Program-made: the position numbers and the translations under genes | NCBI RefSeq assembly: GCF_000425505.1 | Contig: NZ_KE384393.1 | Span: forward strand, 98,779 to 162,778 | Direction of reading: 5' to 3' | Length of the DNA stretch: 64,000 nt | DNA from: Flavobacterium frigidarium DSM 17623 | GTDB lineage: Bacteria > Bacteroidota > Bacteroidia > Flavobacteriales > Flavobacteriaceae | The notes under the pieces: generated by a model | What the model saw: only the letters and a program-made list of their open reading frames with translations | Databases searched by the model: none | Told to the model about the DNA's origin: nothing | In this document: positions 34,552 through 43,104 of the stretch, piece by piece | Numbering within the stretch: the stretch's first letter is position 1 | How the letters are laid out: each line of letters starts with the position of its first letter

Positions 34552-35979
34552 TTAGTTAATCTTTAGGCCCAATTTGGCTGCTCGTTTTAGCATAAAGTCA
34601 TAAGCTGCTTGGTAGTCATTAGCGATTACACCTTCTAAAATTGCTTCCTTTATCGCTTCTTTAATCACCCCAATTTCTCTACCGGGTTTAATGTTAAAAA
34701 TTTCCATTATTTCCTCTCCAGAAATGGGTGGTTGAAAATTACGAACGTGATCGCGTTCTTCCACTTCGACAATTTTATTTCGAACAATAATGAAGTTATT
34801 ATGGTATTTCTTGAATTTATTTGGGTTTTTAGTGGTGATATCAGCTTCGCATAGCGTCATAAGATCTTCTACATCTTCACCTGCATCAAATACCAAGCGG
34901 CGCACTGCAGAGTCAGTAACTTCCTCCTGTGAGAGAACAATTGGTCTTGAACTCATCATAACCATTTTTTGAACAAATTTCATTTTTTGGTTCAATGGCA
35001 TGTGCAAACGTTCAAATATTTTTTTTACCATTTTTCCGCCTAGAAACTCATGTCCGTGAAAGGTCCATCCTTGTTTTTTATTGAAACGTTTGGTTGGTGC
35101 CTTTCCTATGTCATGCAATAATGCGGCCCAACGTAGCCATACATCACCTGTATTAGGGCAAATGTTGTCGACAACTTCTAGCGTGTGGTAAAAATTATTT
35201 TTATGAGTCTGTCCTTCTATTTCTTCAACATTATTCAGAGCGGTTAACTCAGGTAAAAGGATGTCGAGAAGTCCTGTTTTGTACAACAGTAAAAATCCTG
35301 TAGAAGGCTTAGGTGTTGATAGAATCTTGTTTAACTCATCAACAATACGTTCGCCAGAGATAATCTTAATACGCTCAGCATTTTTGGTAATTGATTGCAA
35401 TGAATTTTCTTCGATTTCGAAATTCAATTGATTAGCAAATCGTATCGCACGCATCATTCGCAACGGATCATCAGAATAGGTAATATCTGGATCTAAGGGT
35501 GTTTTTAATATTTTATTTGCTATATCTTTTAAACCATCAAATGGATCTAGTAAATCACCATAATTAGAAGAATTAAGAGAGATAGCTAGTGCGTTAATCG
35601 TGAAGTCACGGCGGTCTTGATCGTCTTGCAATGTTCCATTTTCGACAACGGGATTACGGCTTTCAAATTGGTATGATTCCTTACGAGCACCTACAAATTC
35701 AATTTCGGTATCTTCAAAACGCAACATCGCGGTACCATAGTTCTTGAAAACTTGTACTTTAGGTTTGTTAGGTATTAATTGAGATACTTTAAGTGCTAGT
35801 TCGATTCCGCTTCCTACGGCAACTACGTCAATGTCTTTCTTGAAATCTCTTCCTAAGATAAGATCTCTTACAAAACCACCTATAACGTAGCTTTCAACAT
35901 TGAGTTCTTGTGATGCCTGAGAGATGATTGAGAATATTTTATTTTGTAATGCTTCTTTATATGAAGTTTTAATGCTCAT
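34552..35979 (-). CDS. cca: CCA tRNA nucleotidyltransferase with HD domain
   Basis: A 475-residue polymerase-beta-like enzyme that adds the 3' CCA to tRNA. The active site has [14 protein letters not shown] and DIDVVAVG (DxD-type aspartates D56/D58 region), the RRD motif ([13 protein letters not shown]) and [15 protein letters not shown]. An HD domain follows ([16 protein letters not shown]). It lies 58 bp downstream of the Sua5-like gene on the same strand; both act on tRNA, so a shared transcript is likely. The gap has a small AAGTTTA low-complexity run. Confidence 0.95.
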   Translation of the reverse strand: MSIKTSYKEALQNKIFSIISQASQELNVESYVIGGFVRDLILGRDFKKDIDVVAVGSGIELALKVSQLIPNKPKVQVFKNYGTAMLRFEDTEIEFVGARKESYQFESRNPVVENGTLQDDQDRRDFTINALAISLNSSNYGDLLDPFDGLKDIANKILKTPLDPDITYSDDPLRMMRAIRFANQLNFEIEENSLQSITKNAERIKIISGERIVDELNKILSTPKPSTGFLLLYKTGLLDILLPELTALNNVEEIEGQTHKNNFYHTLEVVDNICPNTGDVWLRWAALLHDIGKAPTKRFNKKQGWTFHGHEFLGGKMVKKIFERLHMPLNQKMKFVQKMVMMSSRPIVLSQEEVTDSAVRRLVFDAGEDVEDLMTLCEADITTKNPNKFKKYHNNFIIVRNKIVEVEERDHVRNFQPPISGEEIMEIFNIKPGREIGVIKEAIKEAILEGVIANDYQAAYDFMLKRAAKLGLKIN

Positions 35980-36037
35980 TTTAAAATGTTTGAAGTTTAA
36001 AGTTTAAAGTTGTTAAACTCTAGACTGAAACTGAATA

Positions 36038-36607
36038 CTATTTACGGATAATTTTAACTTGTGAATCACTAGTTAATTTAATAATCGTTGACGGTTTGCC
36101 AGCAATTTTATCGCGCTGCAAATTTACGACATAGTCTACACCTTTAATAATCTCAGGGTTAATTTCTTTAAAACTTTTTGGGGTCGCTTGGCCAGAAATA
36201 TTAGCTGACGTAGAAACTAGTGGTTTTTTCATACGTTCTAATAATTTAAAACAGAAAGGTTCCTTAATAATACGCACTGCCAACGTTTTATCAGTGGCAA
36301 TAATATTTTTTGCTACATTTCGAGGATTGTCAAGAACTAAGGTTGTTGGATTTTCAGCAAAATCTAATATTTGCCATGCTACCTCAGGAATATCGTTGAA
36401 AACATTGTACATCATTCGCTCTCCATTCATTAGAACAATCATGCTTTGTGTTTCTGCTCTTTGTTTTAATTTATAAATTTTGGCTACAGCCTCAGCATTT
36501 GTAGCATCACACCCAATTCCCCATACTGTGTCAGTAGGGTATAAGATAATTCCGCCATCTTTTATGACTTCAAATGCTTTTTGGATTTCGTCGTTAAGAT
36601 TTTCCAT
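36038..36607 (-). CDS. L-threonylcarbamoyladenylate synthase (Sua5/YrdC family)
   Basis: A 189-residue YrdC-fold protein that makes threonylcarbamoyl-AMP from threonine, bicarbonate and ATP for the t6A37 modification of tRNA. The start GGIILYPTDTVWGIGCDATN and the TKKPLVSTSANISG-like segment (KPLVSTSANISGQATP) are the family signatures. It has the short YrdC form without the Sua5 C-terminal domain. It overlaps the end of the glycosyltransferase gene by 14 bp, so translation is coupled. Confidence 0.93.
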   Translation of the reverse strand: MENLNDEIQKAFEVIKDGGIILYPTDTVWGIGCDATNAEAVAKIYKLKQRAETQSMIVLMNGERMMYNVFNDIPEVAWQILDFAENPTTLVLDNPRNVAKNIIATDKTLAVRIIKEPFCFKLLERMKKPLVSTSANISGQATPKSFKEINPEIIKGVDYVVNLQRDKIAGKPSTIIKLTSDSQVKIIRK

Positions 36608-37706
36608 TTATTATTGCTTTATATTGTTCTATTGTTTTTTCTGCCATGATTGCGGTGGTAAATTGAGTTAGCAATTTTTCATACGATCGCAACGTGAAAT
36701 CAGGTATTATTTGTGGATTATCGTACAAATAATTGAGTTTCTCTGCTAGTGCTTTAGCATCATGTTTTGGAGTTAGCAAACCATTATAATTATCTTCAAT
36801 TATTTCTGGAATTCCGCCAACACTGGTACTAATCACAGGTTTTTTATGATAAAAACTTTCAAAAATAACTTGTGGAATCCCCTCTGTTTGCGAAGTTACT
36901 AGTAGTGAATCAAATTGCGGTATAAAATTCGAAGCATTTGGTGTGTAACCTAGAAAATGAATGTGTTTTTCAAGGTTATATTCCTTTACCGAAGCAAGTA
37001 AATCTGGGGTTCTATCAGTAAAGTTTCCTATTTGAACAAAAACAAGATCTGTTCTTTTGTCCTCATTAATGACAATATTTACTGTTTCAATTAGTGTTTC
37101 AAAATTCTTAGCTCGAATGTGATTTCCTATAATTCCAACAATCTTTTTATTTGGAGCAATGTTGTATTTTTCTCTCAGCAAGAAAGGCGTGCTATCACTT
37201 TTATGCTTTAAGTTTGTGCCATGATAGATGGTAATTAACTTGCTTGTATCTTTTATAGATTCAGCAGTAACTCTCTTTGTTTCATTCGATACACAAAAAT
37301 ATTTTTTAATCTTATTATAGTTGTATTTGTAAAGCGTAAACTTCTTTGGTTTAATTGGGAAAGAGGTTTTTTTACTAAATATAAAAGGAGGTAAATTAGA
37401 AAATTTATCGGCTATTATACTTAGTGCGATTGCAGATGGATCATGAATATGAATTAAATCGACTTGAAGCTTTTTACATAATCTGGCAATTTTCATCGAA
37501 AAGCGAAAATCAAGGTTGTATGCTAAAGGTGCGGTTTCAAAATTTATATCTGTTTTTAAAAGACGGCTGTGAAAAAGACCTCCTTCTACACATAATACAA
37601 TATTTTTTACTTCAGGATGTGTTGCTTTAAGTTCGAAACAAAGGTTTTCTATGTGGTTTTCTCCACCACCCCAATTCTTTACAGCAGATACATGTAGTAT
37701 GGTCAT
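36594..37706 (-). CDS. Glycosyltransferase family 4 protein
   Basis: A 370-residue GT-B glycosyltransferase. The N-terminal domain opens with ILHVSAVKNWGGGENHIENL, and the C-terminal donor site has the typical EGIPQVIFESFYHKKPVIST followed by VGGIPEII (the EX7E motif). It should add a sugar from a nucleotide donor to a lipid or glycan on the inner side of the membrane. With the WaaP-like kinase and GT9 enzyme nearby it may work on the LPS core; that is inference from context. Confidence 0.92.
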   Translation of the reverse strand: MTILHVSAVKNWGGGENHIENLCFELKATHPEVKNIVLCVEGGLFHSRLLKTDINFETAPLAYNLDFRFSMKIARLCKKLQVDLIHIHDPSAIALSIIADKFSNLPPFIFSKKTSFPIKPKKFTLYKYNYNKIKKYFCVSNETKRVTAESIKDTSKLITIYHGTNLKHKSDSTPFLLREKYNIAPNKKIVGIIGNHIRAKNFETLIETVNIVINEDKRTDLVFVQIGNFTDRTPDLLASVKEYNLEKHIHFLGYTPNASNFIPQFDSLLVTSQTEGIPQVIFESFYHKKPVISTSVGGIPEIIEDNYNGLLTPKHDAKALAEKLNYLYDNPQIIPDFTLRSYEKLLTQFTTAIMAEKTIEQYKAIINGKS

Positions 37707-37760
37707 TATTGTTTTTTTGCCGAAATTACAATATTAATTTGAAGTCTAAAATGGTATGTG

Positions 37761-37768
37761 TATTTTTG
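37761..37768 (+). promoter_or_regulatory. -7 promoter box of LPS-kinase-like gene
   Basis: TATTTTTG matches TAnnTTTG and lies about 100 bp before the start at 37871 in the divergent region shared with the glycosyltransferase. Confidence 0.45.
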
Positions 37769-37870
37769 TCCATCATTCAGGTATATGAAGACTGCTTAAG
37801 TAGTCGAATTATTTTTACCGCGGTTGCTGTATAGCTGTCCTAAATTGAATGGGTATCTAAAATATTCCAA

Positions 37871-38641
37871 ATGACAATTAAAATCATGTTTTCTAAATCG
37901 GTTCAAAATTCAAAGCAAATTCTTAATTGTATTAAAGAGTTTAAATCTGATTTAGGTACTGTTTTTGGCAATGGAGATCGTAATATTATCAAACTATTTG
38001 ATCTTGATGGTAAAACAATCAATATTAAATCGTTTAAAATTCCTAATGTTGTTAATAAAGTAGCTTACAAACATTTTAGAAAATCTAAAGCCAAACGCTC
38101 TTTTGAGTATGCTACGATTCTGTTGCAAAAAGGGATTGGAACTCCGCAGCCTTTAGCTTATTTCGAAAACTTTAATAAATTTGGATTGCTTGATAGTTAT
38201 TATGTGAGCGAACATTTAGACTGTGACTTAACCTTTAGAGAATTAGTCGAAATTCCGGATTATCCTGATCACGAAAATATTTTGAGACAGTTTGTTAAGT
38301 TTACTTTTGATCTACACGAAGCCGGAATCGAATTCCTTGATCATTCACCTGGAAATACGTTAATTAAAAAAGGAGCTGAAGGTAAATATAATTTTTACTT
38401 GGTCGACTTAAACCGTATGAATTTTCATGAAAGTATGAGTTTTACTACTCGAATGAAAAACTTTAGTAGATTGACACCTAAGAAAGACATGATTAAAGTC
38501 ATGAGTAATGAATATGCTAAATATCACTCAGAAACTGAGGAGGCTATCTTCGAAAACATGTGGATGGAAACAGTCGTTTTTCAAGAGAAATTTGCCAAAA
38601 AGAAACGTTTAAAAAAGCGATTAAAATTCTGGAAAAAGTAG
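37871..38641 (+). CDS. Lipopolysaccharide kinase (Kdo/WaaP family)
   Basis: A 256-residue kinase-fold protein. The catalytic-loop equivalent is FLDHSPGNTLIKKG and the metal loop is YLVDLNRMNF, the pair of motifs that marks the Kdo/WaaP family, which phosphorylates sugars of the LPS inner core with ATP. The C-terminal tail is very basic (KKKRLKKRLKFWKK), fitting membrane association. A second ATG five codons in is a possible start. It lies between two glycosyltransferases, in line with a role in LPS core synthesis. Confidence 0.85.
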   Translation: MTIKIMFSKSVQNSKQILNCIKEFKSDLGTVFGNGDRNIIKLFDLDGKTINIKSFKIPNVVNKVAYKHFRKSKAKRSFEYATILLQKGIGTPQPLAYFENFNKFGLLDSYYVSEHLDCDLTFRELVEIPDYPDHENILRQFVKFTFDLHEAGIEFLDHSPGNTLIKKGAEGKYNFYLVDLNRMNFHESMSFTTRMKNFSRLTPKKDMIKVMSNEYAKYHSETEEAIFENMWMETVVFQEKFAKKKRLKKRLKFWKK

Positions 38642-38696
38642 GTATTTAATTCTCCAGCTCTTTGAGAACACAGAAGTATTACAATTTTTGCAGCAA

Positions 38697-39758
38697 CTAT
38701 AAATTAGTGTTTAAAAATTGATTCAGTTTTTCTTCGAATAATGTTGGTTCAAATTTTTCATATAAATTAAGGGCATCTTTTTTTAACTCTTTTTCTGTTT
38801 TTGCTGTAAAAAGTTCTTGCTTGTAATCTTGTAGATGAACTGACACATGTTGGACTCCATCTTCAAATGTGGCCCAAATTTTCTTTTCAATCCATGGCGA
38901 AAAGAGTATAAAAGAGGGTTTTCCTAAGGCTTTGGCCATATTTATTGCACCACCATCGTTACCAATAATTAAATCACATTGATTCATTAAAGCAATATAG
39001 CCGCGCAAATCAGGTGCTAATAGATCAAAAAATATCTTGTTCTTAGTGCTTTTATTTGTAGCATTAAAAACAATTGTAGCATCCTCAATTTGCTTTGGAA
39101 AATAATTGAATAAAATAGTAATATCTCGATTCGCAGCAATCGTATCGATTACTTTAGCCATATATTCTAAGGGATAAGTCTTCAGTTTTTCGCTTCCTAT
39201 CAAGCTTATCATAACCGTTTTGCGATCTCGATTTACATGGTGTTGTACAAGCAATTCTTGCGCCGCTTTATTTTCAGTCTCGGTAACAAATAGTTCAGGC
39301 AAAGGGTTGATTTTAACATCTAAATCCAGTGGCTCTAAAAGCGACAAACGCCTTTCGATTGCTAGCCCCAAATTACTTTTTGGCAAAGAGGCAAACGGAA
39401 CATTGTCTGTGTACAGAATTGTTCTTCCTGGTTTTTTATAGGATATTTTTCTTTTTGCACCGCTCAAAGCCGTTATTATCCAACTCTCAAGTTTAGAATA
39501 AGCGTCGATTAGGATATCGTATTTTTCAGCTCTAATCTTCATCGCAAGTTGCAATAGTGCTTTCTTACTTTCACGATGTTCTTGTGTAAAGGAAATGATA
39601 TTGCTAATGTTTTTATTACCTTCTAGGACTGCCTTTGTGCTTTCATATACTAAATAATCGATTTGTGCATTAGGATATGCTTTTCTCAAATTATTACATA
39701 TAATACTGCTTACCAGTACATCCCCAATCATCTTTTGTTGTATAACTATTATTTTCAT
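38697..39758 (-). CDS. Glycosyltransferase family 9 (heptosyltransferase-like)
   Basis: A 353-residue GT9 protein. It opens with IIVIQQKMIGDVLVSSIICN, as in LPS heptosyltransferases (RxxxxGDxxxT pattern), and has the nucleotide-sugar site GNDGGAINMAKALGKPSFIL and following residues. The family adds heptose or related sugars to the LPS core. Its position opposite the WaaP-like kinase supports that pathway. The exact sugar is not known. Confidence 0.9.
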   Translation of the reverse strand: MKIIVIQQKMIGDVLVSSIICNNLRKAYPNAQIDYLVYESTKAVLEGNKNISNIISFTQEHRESKKALLQLAMKIRAEKYDILIDAYSKLESWIITALSGAKRKISYKKPGRTILYTDNVPFASLPKSNLGLAIERRLSLLEPLDLDVKINPLPELFVTETENKAAQELLVQHHVNRDRKTVMISLIGSEKLKTYPLEYMAKVIDTIAANRDITILFNYFPKQIEDATIVFNATNKSTKNKIFFDLLAPDLRGYIALMNQCDLIIGNDGGAINMAKALGKPSFILFSPWIEKKIWATFEDGVQHVSVHLQDYKQELFTAKTEKELKKDALNLYEKFEPTLFEEKLNQFLNTNL

Positions 39759-39770
39759 AGATAAAAAAAA

Positions 39771-39789
39771 CCTCCCTGTTTAAGGGAGG
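39771..39789 (-). terminator. Rho-independent terminator after dapD
   Basis: CCTCCCT (39771-39777) pairs with AGGGAGG (39783-39789); the minus strand then runs into eight T. It is placed between dapD and the start of the GT9 gene on the same strand and so insulates the two. Confidence 0.85.
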
Positions 39790-39821
39790 AATATACAATA
39801 ATTAATCAATTATTTTAATTT

Positions 39822-40637
39822 TTATACCGCTACGTTATATTCGCGTAAAGCGTCATTTAAAGACGTTTTTAAATCAGTCGAAGCTTTTCTTTGTCCGATG
39901 ATTAATGCGCAAGGAACTTGAAATTCACCTGCAGCAAACTTTTTAGTATAACTACCAGGAATCACAACTGAACGAGCAGGAACAAATCCTTTCATTTCAA
40001 CTGGCTCATCTCCGGTAACGTCTATAATTTTTGTAGATGCCGTCAAGCAAACATTTGCACCAAGAACGGCCTCTTTACCTACATGAACTCCCTCAACAAC
40101 AATACAACGCGAACCAATAAAAGCACCGTCTTCGATAATAACTGGAGCAGCTTGTAATGGCTCTAGTACACCACCAATTCCCACACCACCACTTAAGTGT
40201 ACATTTTTACCTATTTGAGCACAACTTCCTACTGTTGCCCAAGTATCAACCATTGTTCCTTCATCAACATACGCACCAATGTTCACATAACTAGGCATTA
40301 AAATAACACCACTCGAAATGTAAGCTCCGTAACGAGCTACAGCATTAGGAACAACTCTAATTCCTTTTTCAGCGTAGCCTGTTTTTAATAACATTTTATC
40401 GTGGTATTCAAAGATACCTGATTCCCATGTTTCCATTTTCTGGATTGGAAAATACATTACAACTGCTTTTTTTACCCATTCATTCACTTGCCATGCATCT
40501 CCTTTTGGTTCAGCAACGCGCAGTTTTCCTGTGTCTACAAGTTCAATTACTTCTCTAATTGCTTTTGTTGTAGTTTCTTCTTGTAGCAAAGCTCTGTTTT
40601 CCCAGGCTTGCTCTATAATTACTTGTAATGATTCCAT
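39822..40637 (-). CDS. dapD: 2,3,4,5-Tetrahydropyridine-2,6-dicarboxylate N-succinyltransferase
   Basis: A 271-residue acyltransferase of the succinylase branch of lysine and meso-diaminopimelate synthesis. It has the N-terminal helical domain (LQVIIEQAWENRALL) and a left-handed beta-helix with GAYVDEGTMVDTWATVGSCA, then a long loop before the C-terminal strands. The ATG at 40637 is chosen because a -7 box (TATATTTG on the minus strand, 40656-40663) overlaps the upstream in-frame start. It is monocistronic with its own terminator. Confidence 0.96.
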   Translation of the reverse strand: MESLQVIIEQAWENRALLQEETTTKAIREVIELVDTGKLRVAEPKGDAWQVNEWVKKAVVMYFPIQKMETWESGIFEYHDKMLLKTGYAEKGIRVVPNAVARYGAYISSGVILMPSYVNIGAYVDEGTMVDTWATVGSCAQIGKNVHLSGGVGIGGVLEPLQAAPVIIEDGAFIGSRCIVVEGVHVGKEAVLGANVCLTASTKIIDVTGDEPVEMKGFVPARSVVIPGSYTKKFAAGEFQVPCALIIGQRKASTDLKTSLNDALREYNVAV

Positions 40638-40655
40638 GTTTCTGTATATTTTTAG

Positions 40656-40663
40656 CAAATATA
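40656..40663 (-). promoter_or_regulatory. -7 promoter box of dapD
   Basis: On the minus strand this reads TATATTTG (TAnnTTTG). The start at 40637 gives a leader of about 15 bases. Confidence 0.6.
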
Positions 40664-40754
40664 ATTGGATTTTTTATAAAAGGAAAACCTTTTCACAATA
40701 GTAACATAATTGTTTATTTTGTTTTATAATAAACATTTAGTTTTTTCCTTTTTT

Positions 40755-40915
40755 TTGGGCGTATCAGTTAAAAAAAGTAGCACGTTTTACAGCCAAATTC
40801 ACTTTAGTACCCCTTTTTTTAACTGTCGGGCTATCCGTTGCAAGTCCGCAGCAAGCAAAGCTAGCGCATTACTTGCTTGTGGGCTATCCACTTCTATCCC
40901 TTACGCAAATTAGTG
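40755..40915 (+). repeat. Copy of dispersed flavobacterial intergenic element
   Basis: In the 377-bp gap between dapD and ruvX. It has GGGCGTATCAG at the left, TGTCGGGCTATCCGTTGCAA in the middle and CCACTTCTATCCCTTACGCA at the right; the last shares CTTCTATCCCT-A-GCAAA with the copy at 25611. It is the longest copy here. Small open frames through it have no protein character. Confidence 0.65.
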
Positions 40916-41014
40916 CAGTCCATGATAATTTGAATTTTCAAAAATAACGCAGTAGTATAACAAGTAAATTTCTACCAAGATATTCTCGTATCTTTGCAGC
41001 CTTAAATAATCATT

Positions 41015-41431
41015 ATGCCTAGAATACTTTCTATAGATTACGGTCAAAAACGAACAGGAATTGCAGTAACTGATGAAATGCAAATCATTGCTTCAGGATT
41101 AACAACTATTCCTAGCGCTACAGCAATTGCTTTCTTGAAAGACTATTTTAGTAAGGAAAAAGTAGAGGCTGTACTAATAGGGGAGCCCAAACAAATGAAT
41201 GGACAACCCTCTGAAAGTGCCTCGATAATTAAAGGATTTGTGACCCATTTTTCAAATCATTTTCCCGAAATGAAAGTAATTAGAATGGACGAGCGTTTTA
41301 CTTCAAAAATGGCTTTTCAAACCATGATCGATAGCGGACTTAATAAAAAGCAAAGGCAAAACAAAGCCTTGATTGACGAAATATCAGCTACGATTATGTT
41401 ACAAGATTATTTGAGCAGTAAAAGATTTTAA
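41015..41431 (+). CDS. ruvX: Holliday junction resolvase RuvX/YqgF
   Basis: A 138-residue RNase H-fold protein. ILSIDYGQKRTGIAVTDEMQ holds the first active-site aspartate; the second acidic site is MDERFTSKMA and the third aspartate lies in LIDEISATIMLQDYL. YqgF proteins resolve junctions or act in 16S rRNA 5' processing. It has a -7 box (TATCTTTG, 40989-40996) 19 bp before the start. It is a single gene of family length. Confidence 0.95.
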   Translation: MPRILSIDYGQKRTGIAVTDEMQIIASGLTTIPSATAIAFLKDYFSKEKVEAVLIGEPKQMNGQPSESASIIKGFVTHFSNHFPEMKVIRMDERFTSKMAFQTMIDSGLNKKQRQNKALIDEISATIMLQDYLSSKRF

Positions 41432-41525
41432 ATGCTCTTCAAGAGTGTAATAGGAAGATCTAAAAAGATTTAAATTTTGTAACTTTTCTACTCTTATTTA
41501 TGCTTTTTTTTGCAATTATAAACGG

Positions 41526-41533
41526 TATCTTTG
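41526..41533 (+). promoter_or_regulatory. -7 promoter box of mqo
   Basis: TATCTTTG matches TAnnTTTG, 20 bp before the mqo ATG at 41553; a TTTG word lies upstream at 41509-41512. Confidence 0.55.
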
Positions 41534-41552
41534 TTTTTTAAAATTTTTTGCT

Positions 41553-43049
41553 ATGCCTGATACAACCATACGTTCAAATACTGAAATAGTTCTTATAGGA
41601 GCTGGAATTATGAGTGCCACTCTTGGTTTAATTCTTAAAGAACTGCAACCTGATATTAAAATAGATATTTTTGAAAGATTAGATATTGCAGCTGCAGAGA
41701 GTTCTGATGCTTGGAATAATGCCGGTACTGGACATTCTGCTTTTTGTGAACTAAATTACACTCCTGAGAAAGCTGACGGTTCAATCGATCCCAAAAAGGC
41801 GGTTAGCATAGCAGAATCATTTGAGGTGTCAAGACAGTTCTGGTCGTATTTAGTTGAAGAAAATAAAGTCCCTTCTCCTGAAAATTTTATAAAAAGCATC
41901 CCACACATGAGTTTTGTATGGGGAGAAAATAATGTAGAATTTCTTAAAAATAGATTCGAAGCTTTACAAAAAAACCAACTTTTTAAAGACATGGTTTTTA
42001 GTACTGATTTAGAAGTGCTAAAACAATGGATGCCTCTTGTGATGGAAGGTAGAAAGGTGACAGATAAAGTTGCTGCAACTAGTATGAAGCATGGAACTGA
42101 TGTAAATTTTGGTGCCTTGACTAGAAGTATTTTTGCTTATTTAACAACCTTAGATGGCGTTAATATTCACTACAATCACGAAGTTGACAAGTTAAAACAG
42201 CGTGACGACAAATCTTGGAGAATTAAAATTACTGATTTGGCTTCAGGCCAAAAAAGAAAAGTATATACAAAATTTGTTTTTATAGGTGCTGGTGGTGGTT
42301 CACTACCACTTCTAGAAAAAGCAGATGTGCCTGAAGGTGATGGTTATGGTGGTTTCCCCGTAAGTGGGCAATGGCTAAAATGTATCAATCCTGAGGTAAT
42401 TGATAAACATGCTGCAAAAGTATACGGAAAAGCGAGTGTGGGTGCGCCACCAATGTCTGTTCCTCATATTGATTCAAGAATGATCAATGGTGAGAAGCAA
42501 TTATTGTTTGGACCATTTGCAGGATTTTCAACCCGTTTCTTAAAAAACGGATCGTACTCTGATTTGCCTTTATCAATCACAACAGATAATATCTGGCCAA
42601 TGATTTCAGCGGGAATCAAAAACATTCCATTGACAAAATATTTAATCGAACAAGTACGTCAATCAATGGATGATCGCATTAATGCCCTACGTGAATATGT
42701 ACCTAGTGCAAAAGCAGAAGACTGGGTTATTGAACGTGCAGGTCAACGTGTGCAAGTAATCAAGAAAGATGAAAAAGAAGGTGGTATTCTAGAATTTGGT
42801 ACTGAGGTAATTACCACTGCCGATGGAACATTAGCTGTATTGCTAGGAGCTTCTCCTGGTGCATCGACTGCTGTTTCTATCATGGTTGATTTAATCGAAA
42901 GATGTTTCAAAGAACAAACGGCAACAGCTGAATGGCAAGCTAAATTCAAAAAGATGATTCCATCATATGGTCAAACATTAAATGATAAACCAGAATTATC
43001 TGATTCAATTAGAGAGCATACTGCAACAGTATTGAAACTAGTAAAGTAA
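41553..43049 (+). CDS. mqo: Malate:quinone oxidoreductase
   Basis: A 498-residue FAD enzyme on the inner face of the membrane that oxidises malate to oxaloacetate and passes electrons to quinone. The FAD Rossmann motif is at the start (IVLIGAGIMSATLG, residues 12-25), followed by the family blocks SSDAWNNAGTGHSAFCELNYTP and GYGGFPVSGQWLKC. Length matches the family. It links the TCA cycle to the respiratory chain, thus to the oxidase encoded later in the window. A shared bidirectional terminator follows. Confidence 0.96.
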   Translation: MPDTTIRSNTEIVLIGAGIMSATLGLILKELQPDIKIDIFERLDIAAAESSDAWNNAGTGHSAFCELNYTPEKADGSIDPKKAVSIAESFEVSRQFWSYLVEENKVPSPENFIKSIPHMSFVWGENNVEFLKNRFEALQKNQLFKDMVFSTDLEVLKQWMPLVMEGRKVTDKVAATSMKHGTDVNFGALTRSIFAYLTTLDGVNIHYNHEVDKLKQRDDKSWRIKITDLASGQKRKVYTKFVFIGAGGGSLPLLEKADVPEGDGYGGFPVSGQWLKCINPEVIDKHAAKVYGKASVGAPPMSVPHIDSRMINGEKQLLFGPFAGFSTRFLKNGSYSDLPLSITTDNIWPMISAGIKNIPLTKYLIEQVRQSMDDRINALREYVPSAKAEDWVIERAGQRVQVIKKDEKEGGILEFGTEVITTADGTLAVLLGASPGASTAVSIMVDLIERCFKEQTATAEWQAKFKKMIPSYGQTLNDKPELSDSIREHTATVLKLVK

Positions 43050-43069
43050 TTTAGATCAAGATTTTATAT

Positions 43070-43104
43070 AAAAGAAGCCTAGTAATTTTTACTAGGCTTC
43101 TTTT
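43070..43104. terminator. Bidirectional terminator between mqo and FUSC gene
   Basis: A perfect 16-bp stem (43070-43085 with 43089-43104; core GAAGCCTAGTAA) with a three-base loop, with A and T runs on both sides. The stop codon of the minus-strand FUSC gene (43092) is inside the stem. Confidence 0.92.

Noticed and set aside
40710..40913. Open frame between dapD and ruvX
   Set aside because: It lies within the dispersed element and is rich in unlikely residue runs.
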